A stretch of DNA of 64,000 nt from Pachypanchax playfairii (taxonomy: Eukaryota > Chordata > Actinopteri > Cyprinodontiformes > Aplocheilidae): contig SSNP01000108.1 in NCBI GenBank assembly GCA_006937955.1, positions 1,140,934 through 1,204,933 of the forward strand, read 5' to 3'. The translations under genes were made by a program, and so were the position numbers. The notes under the pieces are model-generated. The model had not been told where the DNA came from and ran no database searches. It was given only the letters and a program-made list of their open reading frames with translations. Below are positions 23,887-35,690 of the stretch, in pieces. Position 1 is the stretch's first letter. Every line of letters starts with the position of its first letter.

Positions 23887-24900
23887 GCAGGATGACTTTT
23901 GTGGATGACACGGGCCTTGTTTGATATGATATCATGGGGCGGTCAATGCAAGGCCCGAAGGGCCAAAGCACAAGCGGCCGGGGGTCTGGGGGCCTCTTAA
24001 GGCATCACTATCAGCATCACTAGCTACGTTTACATGGGCACATTTAATCGGAATAAACGCCCAATCGGAAAAAAAATACGTCAAGTAAACATGTCAATCA
24101 GAATGTTTTGATCCGATGCAGCCTGATCAGAATGAAATTTACTTCCGATCGAGAGGGGTGGTTTTGTCCGATCTTCATTCGGATAGACGTGCATGTACAC
24201 ACCCATTCGGAAAGAAAGGGTGAAAAAAGCCCACTGCGCATGCGTACTACTTCAGCGTGACGTCTTTCCGCTTTCGCAGACCCAAGTAGAAAACATGGCG
24301 GGAAGTAAACAGAAGTGGTCTGCTGGTGCAGTCATCCTGTCATCCTGCTCTCCTCTCCTGTGGTGGAGGAGCAGTAGCAATATGTATTCAGCCGCTAGCT
24401 TGGTTAATGCGACCAGTAAAAACCCAAACATAAAGGTAATCACCCGCAGAAGGTCCATATAGGGGATAACGTGAGTCAGCTCGAGCACACGATGGGACGG
24501 GAAAGACGTGCAGAAAGGACGGAGTTTGTTTACTTTTTTTTCTTCCCCCGGAAAGACAACTCGCTGTGCGCATGCTCAACTCATTTAACCTGATTGAGTG
24601 CTTGGTGCATGTGTACTCATGGCATGATCAGATCATTTCAGTTAGTGTCCATGTAAACAGGGATTTGGGAATTCAGATCGACCAAGATTTTAATCAGATT
24701 GGGGAAATTTGGCGCATGTAAACGTAGCTACTGTCACTGAATCCATTCTTTGTGAAGAATGATGATATTGGCAGATGATTTTTGTAAGAAACTAATGAAT
24801 TTCCACTGTTTATTTTGTTTTGTTCAGCAAAACATGGGGGGACAAAGCACATTTTGTCCCCCCCCTCTCAAAAACATGGGGGGGACATGAACAATAAACA
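23887..24900. repeat. Older repeat split by a MITE
   Basis: The left piece (23887-24020) has 'AGGCCCGAAGGGCC' and GCGGCCGGGGGTCTGGGGGC. The right piece (24731-24900) has G/C homopolymer blocks with a hairpin: GGGGGGACAAA at 24836-24846 and TTTGTCCCCCC at 24853-24863. The two pieces lie directly on either side of the MITE, so I infer one older repeat. Its family is unknown to me. Confidence 0.4.
24021..24730. mobile_element. MITE with TAGCTACGTTTACATG inverted ends
   Basis: Both ends read TAGCTACGTTTACATG inward (24021-24036 and the complement ending 24730), giving a 14-bp GCTACGTTTACATG repeat with TA outside. The interior is CpG-rich and contains AACATGGCGGGAAG at about 24290, starting an 89-codon-class frame that I cannot identify. 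A TA target would fit Tc1/mariner-like MITEs, but the TAGCTA palindrome leaves the exact border ambiguous. Confidence 0.7.
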
Positions 24901-25589
24901 AGGCCCATGGTGGATTATGTTCCCTCATCTATGTGTGACTGATGGGGGACTCTGTCATAGATTTGCACAGGCAGTGCAATGTGTAGTCAATTATCCAGGA
25001 TAAAAATCAAGGATTATTCATTTTTTTATATGATTTCGTAAGTGAAAATAAGGTGCAGTACTCATCTGGGAAGCACAAAATAGTTCTTACTGATTAATAT
25101 TGATATGTTATCCTGAATGTGATTTCTTGTGTTTACTTTGTGATATAACTATGTAGTTTAAGGAATGTTTCTTATCCATTGTATCCTAGAGCTCACTATG
25201 ATTTACTTTTTTTGGGCTTGCTGTCACTTTTGTTCCTGCTCCATTTCTGACATTATTTCCATCTTTGCAAACAAGAAAAACACATTTTCCCATTTATTAT
25301 TATGTGGCAGAATACAATAACACTGATATCCTGCAAAAAAGAATAATTGTCACTGAGTTGAATACAGAGTTTTGCTACTTTTTACTGTGACATTTTCAGC
25401 CATGAAAATATTTATTTATAGGGACGTTACTGCTCAAGTGGATTGGACAAAGACAAAACAAAGTCAGTAATTCCATCCATTCACTTTCTGAGCTTGCTGT
25501 CTACCTCCAGTGATCATTGTACAAGTGGCAGGGTTGCACGCTGTAAAAGTTAACAAAAAAATCAACAAATTACAACTGCAAATTAATAC
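24901..25589. other. Unassigned AT-rich stretch
   Basis: A weak match to the SINE 3' end (CCATCCATTCACTTTCTGAG) lies near 25474. Otherwise nothing recognised. Confidence 0.3.
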
Positions 25590-25640
25590 CCATCCTTCCA
25601 TTTTCTAAACCTGCTTCTTCCTTTTCAGGGTCACATGGAG
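25590..25640 (-). mobile_element. SINE 3'-end scrap
   Basis: CCATTTTCTAAACCTGCTTC plus TTCCTTTTCAGGGT matches the outer part of the SINE at 27567-27683. Only about 50 bp remain. Confidence 0.5.
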
Positions 25641-26986
25641 CTCTAGAGCAAATTAGTATCTTTTACTTAATTATTTTTAAAAGTATTGGTTGTATAGCCT
25701 TGCTGCCTAATTAAAATAAATTCCAGCTTTAAAAATAATAATAATATAAATATATATTGCCATCTGCTGGAATTTGATGCATCATCAAAGTAAGGCTGCA
25801 GTACTGTAACAAAACTCCATATGGCTGCTGTTTTTTTTTTTCTTTTTTTAAAAACCAAATCCCACACAAGTTTATGAGCAGATAATATGATTCATAAAAG
25901 GAGTGACTCATCCACCAAGTGTCTGTTTGCCTGTTTTGAGAGGTGGCTGCATAGAAAACAGAGACGCACCAAAAACCGCTATTTATGTGAAAGTGAATCC
26001 TTTCTTTAATCTTTTTTTTTTCAGTCCAGCAAAGTAAAAAACACGAAGTAGAATGCCTTGCTTGTCTCTTTTGCTTCTCATCACAACTAACCTGAGACTT
26101 GATGACAATGGATGCTACACTAGACAAAACACATTGGAGCCACATGCAGAAAACACCTGTATATTTGTCCCACACGGACTTTTTCAGGGCTATGTTGGGT
26201 TCCAAGTGGAAATGGGCTTACAGTGGGCCAACATGAAACTTTATCAATGCTAATTTTAGAAATACAACATATAAAAATGGTTGTGGGGTATCACGTTGTG
26301 TATTTGCAGCAGCAAGTACTTCAACTGACTGTGTGGCTTTATCTCCCATTCCTTTTCATAATACTTTGAGATGGCCGTATGATCGGATCTAAAATTTGCA
26401 CGTCACAAGTCAAAACTGCTGCAGCCGTTTAAGTGACAGAAACACAGCAGCTGTAGACCATCTTATGTCACGATATTTAACATAGAAAAATAAAATGTGC
26501 CCGAATAAATGTGAGTAGCTCCAGCACCACAGTCGGCAGCTAGTTTTTTTATCTGAATTAAACATTGATGTGGGTCATCCCTCACAGTTTAATGAGGGTA
26601 GGGGTAATTAAAAACAGTCTTGTGCAAGAAGCTGTTCTCCTGAAACAAACTGTTCTTGTGTCAGGAGCATGCACAGCAGTCTGAGAGACAGATAGAGAGC
26701 ACACTATTTCTGATGAAGACATCATGTATCTTGACTGTAGAATCTGCCTCTCTGGCTGCTGTGCACGCTCACAACACAAGGGACATAGATTGTTCAGTTC
26801 TCCTTAAATAATCTTGTTAGGGCCACATTGCCAGCTGCTTTTATCATTGATGTGGTGCTCTGTTTTCAACCTGTGTTAAAGTTAGTTGAGCAAAATTCCT
26901 TTTTGTAATATGTATTTTGATAGAATCCACACACTTTTAAAAAAATATATAGACTGTTTGGTGTGGTTCCAATGATCTGTGATCTG
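25641..26986. other. Unassigned stretch
   Basis: A 158-codon frame on the minus strand (25729-26205) has low-complexity KKKK and YYYY runs and no recognisable motif. I treat it as chance. Confidence 0.4.
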
Positions 26987-27880
26987 TAAAGAGCAACTCA
27001 CCTTCAAAAAAGCTTTGTTCTGCTTATAAACTGTATTAATAGGTCTTTAATGCAACCTTTCAGTTTTTGGGCATTTTTTTTTACATTTTCATGTCAACTT
27101 GTTAAATTCTACACTTTTTGGTCTAAAAACATCTTAGTGCTGCCCTCTTAGGGTTGAAAGGTGGCTACTGCATTTGAAATTTGTGATTGGTTGAAAGTGG
27201 TACATGCCTACATCAGCGGTCATTGTCTACGTCACCGGCATCGTCTCTAAGACACGCCTCCTGGAGTATAAAACCATCTCTCAGACACACTCGCCCCCAC
27301 CCGTTGTCTCCTGCTTCTCACCAAAGAGCTTTACACAGGGATTTAGAGCAACTGGCTGAAAACTATGACAATCTAACAACAACTAATATCAGTAAAATCA
27401 GGGCAAAGACTTCAATTTTACTGCAGGGGTTGTGATTTGTGCACATTATATTTTTATTCAGGCGTTTACTCTGGCACCTCTCTGCAACATGGCAATAGCT
27501 TTAGCATTCTGGCTAACAACAATCAATCGATAAACTACTCTGAAAACTAAGACAAAGAGAATAACTATCCATCCATTTTCTAAACCTGCTTCTTCCTGTT
27601 CAGGGTGGTTGGTGCCGATCTCCAGTGGTCTTTGGGCGAGAGGCGGGGGACACCCTGGACTGGTCGCCGGTCCATCACAGGGCAGAGAATAACTCATATC
27701 ATTAAAAAGAATAATGAAATTGTGGCAAAGACTTCACTGCAGTGGTTGTGAATATGTTGATGTGATTTATGCACTTGATATTCTCATCATGCTCGGGTTA
27801 CCTCTCTGCAACACGGCAGAGTCACACTGGAGCTAATATAAACACCTAGAAGTGAGACGTGTCAATTACAGCCCAGCCTG
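26987..27880 (+). mobile_element. Element with TAAAGAG(C/G)AACTCACC ends, copy 1 (right end lost)
   Basis: Starts TAAAGAGCAACTCACC at 26987. The matching end of the family is seen in the inverse copy at 39195 (TTAAAGAGGAACTCACC), so the family has inverted ends that resemble TTAA-type transposons. Homology to copy 2 runs to about 27880, where copy 1 breaks off. It contains a promoter-like arrangement, ATTGGTT at 27186 and TATAAAA at 27267, and two diverged units with GGCAAAGACTTCA and 'CCTCTCTGCAACA' at 27395-27490 and 27700-27820. A SINE is inserted between them. Confidence 0.65.
27567..27683 (-). mobile_element. 5'-truncated SINE with 11-bp target duplication
   Basis: The 3' part of a tRNA-derived fish SINE: reversed, it reads GACCGGCGACCAGTCCAGGG, then CCCGCCTCTCGCCCAAAGA, and ends in GGATGG. 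It is bracketed by AGAGAATAACT at 27556-27566 and 27684-27694. The same host sequence without the insert is present once at 39456-39466 (reverse strand), which fixes the borders. Confidence 0.88.
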
Positions 27881-29539
27881 CCACTTGGTTAAGACTTTGA
27901 TGTACAACGGAAGGGATTGAAAACTGTTTCAACCTAAGGTAAAATTGAACTTGTATCCTCCAGCTTCATGAACATACTTTAGAAATGTAAAGAGGGAGAG
28001 AGATGGAAGGAAATAACCCAAAGACTCAGATTTTCAGCTGAGTTCAGAAGCTGAACAGAACACATGCAAACTCCCACAAACACTGCTTGAAATCTTTTTA
28101 GCCATAAATTCAAATTCAGTCAGTGCAATGGCAGTTTGTCTAAATCTGCACAGATTTTAGTTCAAACTTATCTTTTCAGCATGGTAAACATCTTTCTTAC
28201 TGCAAGAAGAAATTACTGCTTTCAGACATATTTCATGTACTTGTGCATAATTTGATATGTAATTCACAGAAGGAATGCATGCCATTGAACCAGACATTTT
28301 TGCATTTATTTCAAAGAACCCACACAAATAAAGATGTGCTCTTCAAACTGTGCTGCCAACTAAAGTCTTTCTGCACTGGTGCAGTTGGCTCACATGTAAA
28401 TGAATGCATTCTGCATTAACTTAGAGGGAAAATACACCTCCATCTATGCCAATGATTGCTGTGGCACTGTCACTGTTTTATATGTATTTAAATATATTTT
28501 TTCTTTTTTTAATTGGAGGTAATTGCAACTTAGGAGAACAAGCCAGATGAGAAACATGTCAGAGTCTATACATTTTTGAATGGCATTGAAAGACTGCTGA
28601 CCACAGACCCACACCAAAGAGGTGGCAGTAATATAACTGTGGTGTATCTCCAACATTCACTAAACATTTACATCTATGTGTTAACTATGTATGTCGCATC
28701 TGCTGATGCCTGCTATGTACATGCCCTCAAAATTTAAACATAATGTTTAATTTAGAGTTCTGAGCTTAAGAATTCAAAGAACAAAACATTTAATGATTGA
28801 TTTAGTAATGAACAAAAAAACAATGGAAAAAAGTGAATTTCATGAATATATATTTTTCAGTACATATAGTAGCAATAGCCCTGAAGCATTTTAAAAACTT
28901 AAATTCAATTCCAAACTTTTTTCCTGTCAGTTTTTATAAAAATATTTGTTGACAGATAAATAGTTCTCAATGGCACTAGAGACTTCTTGGATATATATTT
29001 TACATGAAGGTCATCTTTGGCTGGTAATTCATTATATCCCACACTCCATCAATGAGTAATTCTGAAATTTGTTAAAAATAACTACAGTAATCTACATCTC
29101 CCCCCAACATGTTGGATTGTCAATTGGCTCGATATCTCAGCGTGTATTCTGCTGAGATGAGAACCAAACACGCAGTCAGCTCAGTGCAACATTTAGCCAA
29201 TCAGAAAGCAATGTGACGGGAGACGACTTCTTCTGAGGTTTTGTAGTGTTTGTCAACCAGAAGTGCATTAGCACCTCCTCTGAGGTCACAGATCTCACAA
29301 GGTTTCTGAGATTTTTGGGAGAAGTTCCATCTATACTGAGAATGTGGCATGTGAAATTGGTCCGTGTGTGGTGTCTCATCATGTTATGTGGCCACACATC
29401 ACACATGGTAGGCGTAGAACAGGAATATGCTCGATTTCTTTCCCGATGTATGTGTGGTCTCAAGCTCTTGCAACACGGTTGAAATCCTGCTGTGTGAACC
29501 AGGCTTTAGTGGTACACAGGTAAGTTGGACCAATCGTTC
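27881..29539. other. Unassigned stretch
   Basis: The block 29110-29515 is CpG-richer and ends in 'GTGTGAACCAGGCTTTAG', resembling the end of fish DNA transposons, but no paired left end was found. The remainder is AT-rich. Confidence 0.3.
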
Positions 29540-30735
29540 TTAACTCATTCAGTGCCAGCCACTTTCAGATTTCATATGCCCCTCAGTGCCAGAGATATTT
29601 AGCATTTTTACTGATTTTTAAAGGCCTACTATGAGGCCTGACTATGTGAATTATGAAACCATCAGCACAAAATTTAGTCTCTCTTTTTTGAAAAGCAAAA
29701 AAAACGTTTCTACCTCCTTCTGTTATTTAGTAATCTGCAGTACAAAAGAGCAACTTTTATGAAAATCCACACGTTTCAGGACTAAAAGCTGAGATAAAGA
29801 GCGTTTTGTGTAAAGAGGTTTTTCAAGCAGATCGAGGACTTTGATGTAAATATTTCATGTTTCAATGATTCATGCAACATCTGAACTATGTTTTACTGTT
29901 ATGAAAGTGAAAAAACAACAGTAAAAAAGTACTTTAGATAGTTTATTTTATGTCTAAAAAGAGTCATTTATAGACAATTTCAACAATCTAATAAAATATA
30001 AGAAAAAAAGCAGCAAATTTTGAATTCAGATACTCTTGTGTGTGTGTACGTGTGCAAGCATGAGTGCAAGACTTAGTCAGTTTGTTCCCTCCCCAATGGC
30101 GATTCGTTTGTCTATCCACACTTAGCGTGTGTTTTATGCGTTGAATCGTTCTTTATTTTGCTCCCTGCTGCCTTCAGGAGATCCTAACAGGAGACACTGG
30201 TCAGATAAATCCACCTCAGCTTCACTAGAATCACCAGAAGAACCTCAACGTCAGGCTGAAGACATCACAAGTCAGAAAATGACAAGCTGGATCAAATACC
30301 GTGCCACCTTTGACACAATACTAGTTCCCGGTAGATCCGACCGTTGCACTGGAGGGATTTTATCCAAGTAATAAACTCCATCACCTTCTCAATTCTATAA
30401 ATTCTATACTAGTTTGTAATAACTCTGAACAACGAGATCCCTTCACAGCCGCTTCACAGGCTCTGAATTTCCCTTCCGTATTCATCTGTCCCGTCCTGAG
30501 TGCCTGGCTCCTACCCCGCTCCAAACGGCATTGTTACACAGTAAATAAGGGTGATCTCACCCAGAGAAGTGCACCACTGCCCCCTCTTGGATCATATGAC
30601 TAAATACAGCCTGTAATTCAAATTCAGCGAGCAGCTGCCCCAGAATACTTTGTGGGGTTTAAGCCAATAAAAGCTGTAGCGACGTCAATGGCACTGAGCG
30701 TTTGGATTAGACGTCAATGGCACTGAATGAGTTAA
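29540..30735. mobile_element. piggyBac-like element, non-autonomous, flanked by TTAA
   Basis: TTAA at 29540-29543 and 30732-30735 bracket 14-bp perfect inverted ends, CTCATTCAGTGCCA. A second inverted pair, CTCAGTGCCA, sits just inside at 29582-29591 and 30689-30698. This nested terminal plus subterminal pattern with a TTAA target is typical of piggyBac-like transposons. GACGTCAATGG is repeated at 30681 and 30710. An interior frame (30129-30371) contains a Ser/Glu/Pro-rich stretch, perhaps the remnant of a transposase N-terminus, but there is no DDD core. Confidence 0.8.
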
Positions 30736-32613
30736 ATCACACTGAGGGAACAGAAACAAGTAAGCATTAGTTGGCAGCAAAAAATACAATTCCTCTTCTT
30801 CAGTTAAAATGACAGTAATCCTCCTCTTCCGTCAGAATCATAGTAAGTTTCTTTAATCAGAATATTCTTTTTCTGTCAAATCCATTGTACAAAACCAGAA
30901 TCCAATAAATCAAAGTGTGCGTCGTTACCTCTATGAGCTATGTGGTTGAATGTGTAAACTTATCAGGAATCCACCATATATCATACAGAGCTGTGGTCAA
31001 AACAGAAGGAGGTTGAAACCTGGTAAGTACAGTAAAAGCAATCCGTAGAGGGTCAGGCACATGACGGATGGATAAGAGAAGCCAAGGTTGGTACAAAACA
31101 ATCTACAATCTGGTGCCTTCCTGCAGTTAGAGCACCATTTAAATTGTATTCTTTGGAATGAGACAGTCCGATTGGTTTATTTGCATATGAAAACAGGAAA
31201 AAAAGAAGTCTAAAGGACTCTTCACTGACATTCAGTGAACCCAGAGAGGGATTTTACCAAAATCTTTGCAGAGTTTAGGGACCCTACTGTTAAAGCCGAA
31301 AACACTCCCATCCCTGATTGCAGCAAACACACTGAGATTCAATGATGTGAATATGAACACAGAAGGCATGACATGACAGGTACAGTATCTTGCCCAAGGA
31401 TATTTAGACTTACAGTACTGTATCATATTCAGATTATATATTTATTGTGCACTATAAATATGTCAAAGTTCACATCCATTAAAGATATGACAGAAAAAGT
31501 AACCCTGTAAAAAGTATTTGTCTTTGGTGCAGTTCAACATTGCATGAAGAGGACAGTCTGTTCAAGTCAGCAAAAACACATTTCCAATTAATTAGGAGTA
31601 AATGGCAGGATTCAATGTAAGTAATAAAAACAAGTAACTGTAATTCTGACCATAAATACTGTATCTGATTAGTAAAATGAATGTTTGTATTTGCTTAATG
31701 TAGTAACCTTAAGATTTTTAACCTTAACAAATACTTTGAACACAAATAGAATGAGATTAAAGAAGTACACTTTTTTCTTATTATTTTTAAGTGTACTATT
31801 CATTTAGAAATACCAGCTCAAATGTATCCACTTTGATACATAGAGAGGTCATTCTTGTAGATTTGAGGGTTGATTCAATACATCAGCCATTAGAACGTAG
31901 AGCTTTCTGAACTTTATTCGACTTTTTCACTGCCATTTCGGTGCCTTTTGTGTTTTGTGCAGAAAGCCATAATTAGATTGTCAGTACAACGACGTAAAAA
32001 GATTACAGAATGCTTGCAAAGGTGACTAAACTAAATGTACTTTCAAATTGTTAGTATCATTTGAGCTGTGAACTGGATGCTGAGCAAATGATTTTTTAAT
32101 GTTTAAAGCTAAGCAGACACTGTTTATTATTACTGTGTCTTGTATCGTGCACCAAGTGGCATTTTAATGGATTTTACATGCATGTAAAAGTGAAACTGTA
32201 TTTAGAGGTAGTTATAGGGCCATAATGTGCTGAGGATATTTGTTCTTTTTAAGGCTATGGTCTTTTTGTTTGGTTTTTCTCAAGTATTTTAGCTTCCTGC
32301 TGCTACAAAGATTTGCAGGTACAGCTGACTGGTGACAATAAATTGTGGTGTGAATGTGAGGATCCATTGGTGCCTGTCTTTGTGTCACTCGTGTGCTTGA
32401 CTGGTGACCCCTTCAGGGTGTCACCTCCCTTTCACACCTTGTCAGTTGGAATTCAGTCAAGTTGCTCTCCACTATTGGCCTTTTCCCCCCTCATGATGCT
32501 TCTGGCCAATGATGTCAAGCTATCCATACTTTTTTTTTCACCCTTTTTAGACCTTTTACCTCCGTGTCATGGCTCAGAAATGTAACCAGAACTACACAGT
32601 TTAGTTTTAGACT
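30736..32613. other. Unassigned AT-rich stretch
   Basis: Nothing recognised over 1.9 kb. The small frames at 31232-31426 and 32313-32585 lack family motifs. Confidence 0.4.
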
Positions 32614-33020
32614 TTAAAGAGGCCATTTCATACAAATTTCAGGACTTTGTGGTTATTTCTTAAGTATTAACCAGTAATATGAAACATTTTATATCTAAAA
32701 AAACATTAGGAAACACTGATTAACAGACTTTTCAATCTGTCTGCATCAAAATTTGGGTGGTTCCGACTCGTTCCGTCAGGCAGCTTCGGCTGCTTCATCA
32801 GCAGCTCGTTCATATTCATTATTTAAATTTGCTGGACTCAGACTGGCTAACAAACTAGCCTATGAGAGCAAGGTACACTGTTTCCTGCCCCGCTGCACAT
32901 GATAACATCAAACGTTCTCTCTTCCTGTTTGCTACGTCGTATGCTAAACGCTTTTTAGCCAGCAGCATGCTAGGCGTGGTTTAAACTGCTGGAGCTGCCG
33001 AATACTATCGAACAAAGGTT
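32614..33020 (-). mobile_element. TTAA-flanked element, copy D, truncated
   Basis: Starts TTAAAGAGGCC at 32614 in reverse orientation and carries the C-F subfamily insert. It stops at about 33020 inside the CACAACTCC/ACAAAGG segment, losing some 240 bp of the left end. New sequence (TTTCAACCAAGAACC) follows, so this border is a deletion or rearrangement. Confidence 0.8.
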
Positions 33021-33239
33021 TCAACCAAGAACCAAGACAGAAAGTCTTTTGGTAATTGATTTCTGGTTACTTCGCAGATTAAAACAGTTTTTTTTTTTCC
33101 CTTTTTCCATCAGGAAACAGCATGGAAAAAAGAAAATCTACCGTTTTTCAGTTTTATTAGTTTTTAAATATCAGGACTAAATTAAAATTATTATGTCTTC
33201 AACCATGTTTTAAATATTATTTTAATCTATCAACAATTA

Positions 33240-33810
33240 ACTTTTATTTAAAGAGTCCTAGTTAATAAAAGTAATTTCAAAGCACTGTACAGAAACACCA
33301 AGTCCAATTCCTATCAATATTCATGAGTCAACATTAGCTTCATGAATATATTTCAATCAGTTGTAATTAGTAATCAGCTACAGTAAGTTATGAATTGTCA
33401 ATTAGTAAAAAAAATCTCTTTTCTAAGGAACTAATCAGTGTGGTTAAATCGTCAATTCTCAATTCAACACAATCCCCCATTGTAAACAAGTTTGGATTTG
33501 CAACTGAGGAAAGGAATTACTTGATTTTACCTGGAATAAACCTCCAACAGAACCGGGCTCAGGATGAGTGGCCTTATTCCTCAATTGACTGAGTGCTGAG
33601 AGGACAGGAAAGAGACACAGACAAACACAGATGGGTTGAGTGACTTGTCATTCAGTGGAAAGATAAATAAAATTGACATTAAAGGCAATAATAATAATGA
33701 ATACAAATATGAAGACAACAGAGTGAAGAAATATGGTCAGTATGTCCTTTGGCAGCCTAAGCCTATAGCAGCCATTGCAACCACCATGGGATAACTTGAT
33801 GTTATGTTAA
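33240..33810 (-). mobile_element. L2-type LINE 3'-end remnant
   Basis: Matches the 3' UTR of the L2 remnant at 53490-54575 over blocks such as AATTTCAAAGC, AGGACAGGAAAGAGACAC and 'AGAGTGAAGAAATATGGTCA' through GCCTATAGCAGC. Both are in the same (minus) orientation. No coding part remains. A plus-strand tail-like TGGTGCTTTATAAGCAAC (33852-33870) may belong to another scrap. Confidence 0.6.
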
Positions 33811-35439
33811 TATTTCTGTAAATTGCCTTGAAAGGACCTTTGTTTTGAACTGGTGCTTTATAAGCAACAATGAATTTAATTTTATGAAGTAAGGGTTTAA
33901 TTACAGCAAGCTTAAAAGCCTGATGTATATATCTATTCATCAAAGATATATATTGATCATATCCATGTGTTGATCAACAGCAAAACCTATTTAAAGAGTC
34001 TGATTGGGATAAGATCTAATATACATATTAGGGATGTCCCGATCAAGTTTATTTGCCCTCGAGTCCGAGTCTGAGTAATTTTATTTTGAGTATCTGCCGA
34101 TACCGAGTCCTGGATCGATATAATACATTAAAAAAAGAATAAAAAGGAGCAAATAAACAGATCAAGGATGTTCCTTATTTTGTATTCAATTCACCCTATT
34201 TTAATATTTAGCTGCAGGGACAGGACAGCAGGCAGTTCAGGGTCTGGGACAGCCTTGCAGCCTCTCCAGCACGTCCTGGGGTTTCCCTTGGGCTTCCTCC
34301 CGGTGGGGAGTCATTAAGTTGTTACTAGTGTGTAAAAACAAACATGACGAGAGCGCATTTCTGTGCTATGAGCACGCAAACAGTCTGAACGCACACAAAC
34401 CGGTGGACGGACAATACGTTATTAAATAAAACAATGACGTTATGTAATTAAATAAGCAGATCAGAACGGCAGACACTGAAGAAAGAGTGACATGATCATG
34501 GGCTGTCGTCTGCATGCAGTAGGCTAAGTGATAACCTGCACTCCATGAACGAGTTTAAGATAACATCATAGGAATTTAATATGACTATAAACTACTGGGA
34601 CTCATGCTAACTGAAACTGTATAAATCTCATTGATTTTAATGCTGCTCTTGAAGCTGCTTCACTGAGTAATAAATCAGAGATGATAGAGGAAAAAATCTA
34701 CAATGTCCACTAATTAAAACTATTTTATTTGTAAAGAATTTTATGTTTTCAGAAGTGTACAAAAACAATAGCTTCACCAAGTCAACGTTTATTAAACAAA
34801 CATGTTACAAACATGGAAACACTGTGTTTGAAATACTTAGCACACTCCTGCTTCATGGTTAGAGTCATGCCACAGGGCAATATGCCTAAGCACTTCAGCA
34901 AATCTGCAGAGGAAAAAGTAAGGTGTTGCAATTGACCAGACTCTATTGAAATGCTGCAAATGAAACAGAACAAAGATGTGCATAAATGATGTGCAGAAAA
35001 ATCAATGATGTGAAGCAATGTTGTATAAAGATTGAGCCAAGGTTCTTACACAATGATGTGAGAAGCTGATAAAGTCAAACAAAATGATGACTTCAAGTTT
35101 TTGCTGCCAATGTTTGTTCTACAAGGTGTTGAATCATGGGTAGTAGTTAATCTTTCACACATAACCTTTGGCTTAAATTTTCTTTCACAAGTAATGACAC
35201 AGTGGAATCTGTTGTCTATTTTGTATACTTGAGGTTTGAGTTGAATAGGTTTAGCACTTGGTAAAGACCAGATCATTTTTATTATGTCCTAATACATAAG
35301 GTTGGATTGTCTTTGTCCTGTTACCTGGCTACTCTTGATATAGGCAATAGAAGAAGTCTTGAGGAAGAAAAGACTTCTTCTTTTCCTTTCAACTGCTCCC
35401 TTCAGGAGTCATTTCTGTCCATCTAACCCTGTCCTCTGC
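33811..35439. other. Unassigned stretch with hAT-like scrap
   Basis: 'TTAGGGATGTCCCGATCAAG' at 34029 resembles the terminus of fish hAT-type MITEs, but no matching right end was found. The rest is unremarkable. Confidence 0.3.
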
Positions 35440-35612
35440 ATCTTCTCCTCTCTCACCCACCAACCTCCTGTCCTCCTCCACTACATCCATATATCTCCTA
35501 TTTGGTCTGCCTCTAGACCTCCAGCCTGGCAGTTCCCACCTCAGCATCCTTTTCCTAATAAACCCACTATCCCTCCTCTGTACATGTCCAAACCATCTCA
35601 GTCTGGTATGAG
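35440..35612 (-). mobile_element. LINE ORF2 C-terminal fragment
   Basis: On the minus strand an open stretch reads RLRWFGHVQRRDSGFI, then RGRPNRRYMDVVEED. That is the C-terminal RLRW-GHV and GRP--R--D motif of RTE/Proto-type LINE polyproteins. It is about 170 bp, with no RT core and no tail. Confidence 0.6.
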
Positions 35613-35617
35613 AAGAG

Positions 35618-35690
35618 AAGGGCGGCTATAGCTTAATGGGGATAAAGGTTGTCCTCTGATTGGGAGGTTAGTGGTTCAATCCCAGATCAG
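35618..35690 (+). mobile_element. tRNA-derived SINE head
   Basis: GGCGGCTATAGCTTAATGGG gives a box-A-like promoter and GGTTCAATCCC a box B, spaced as in a tRNA. It is not a functional tRNA, because no acceptor stem closes. The SINE body downstream is too diverged to follow. Confidence 0.55.

Noticed and set aside
25729..26205. 158-codon minus-strand ORF
   Set aside because: Homopolymer-rich peptide without motifs, in AT-rich DNA; chance is likely.
35618..35690. A functional tRNA gene
   Set aside because: Box A and box B are present but the stems do not close; it is a SINE head.
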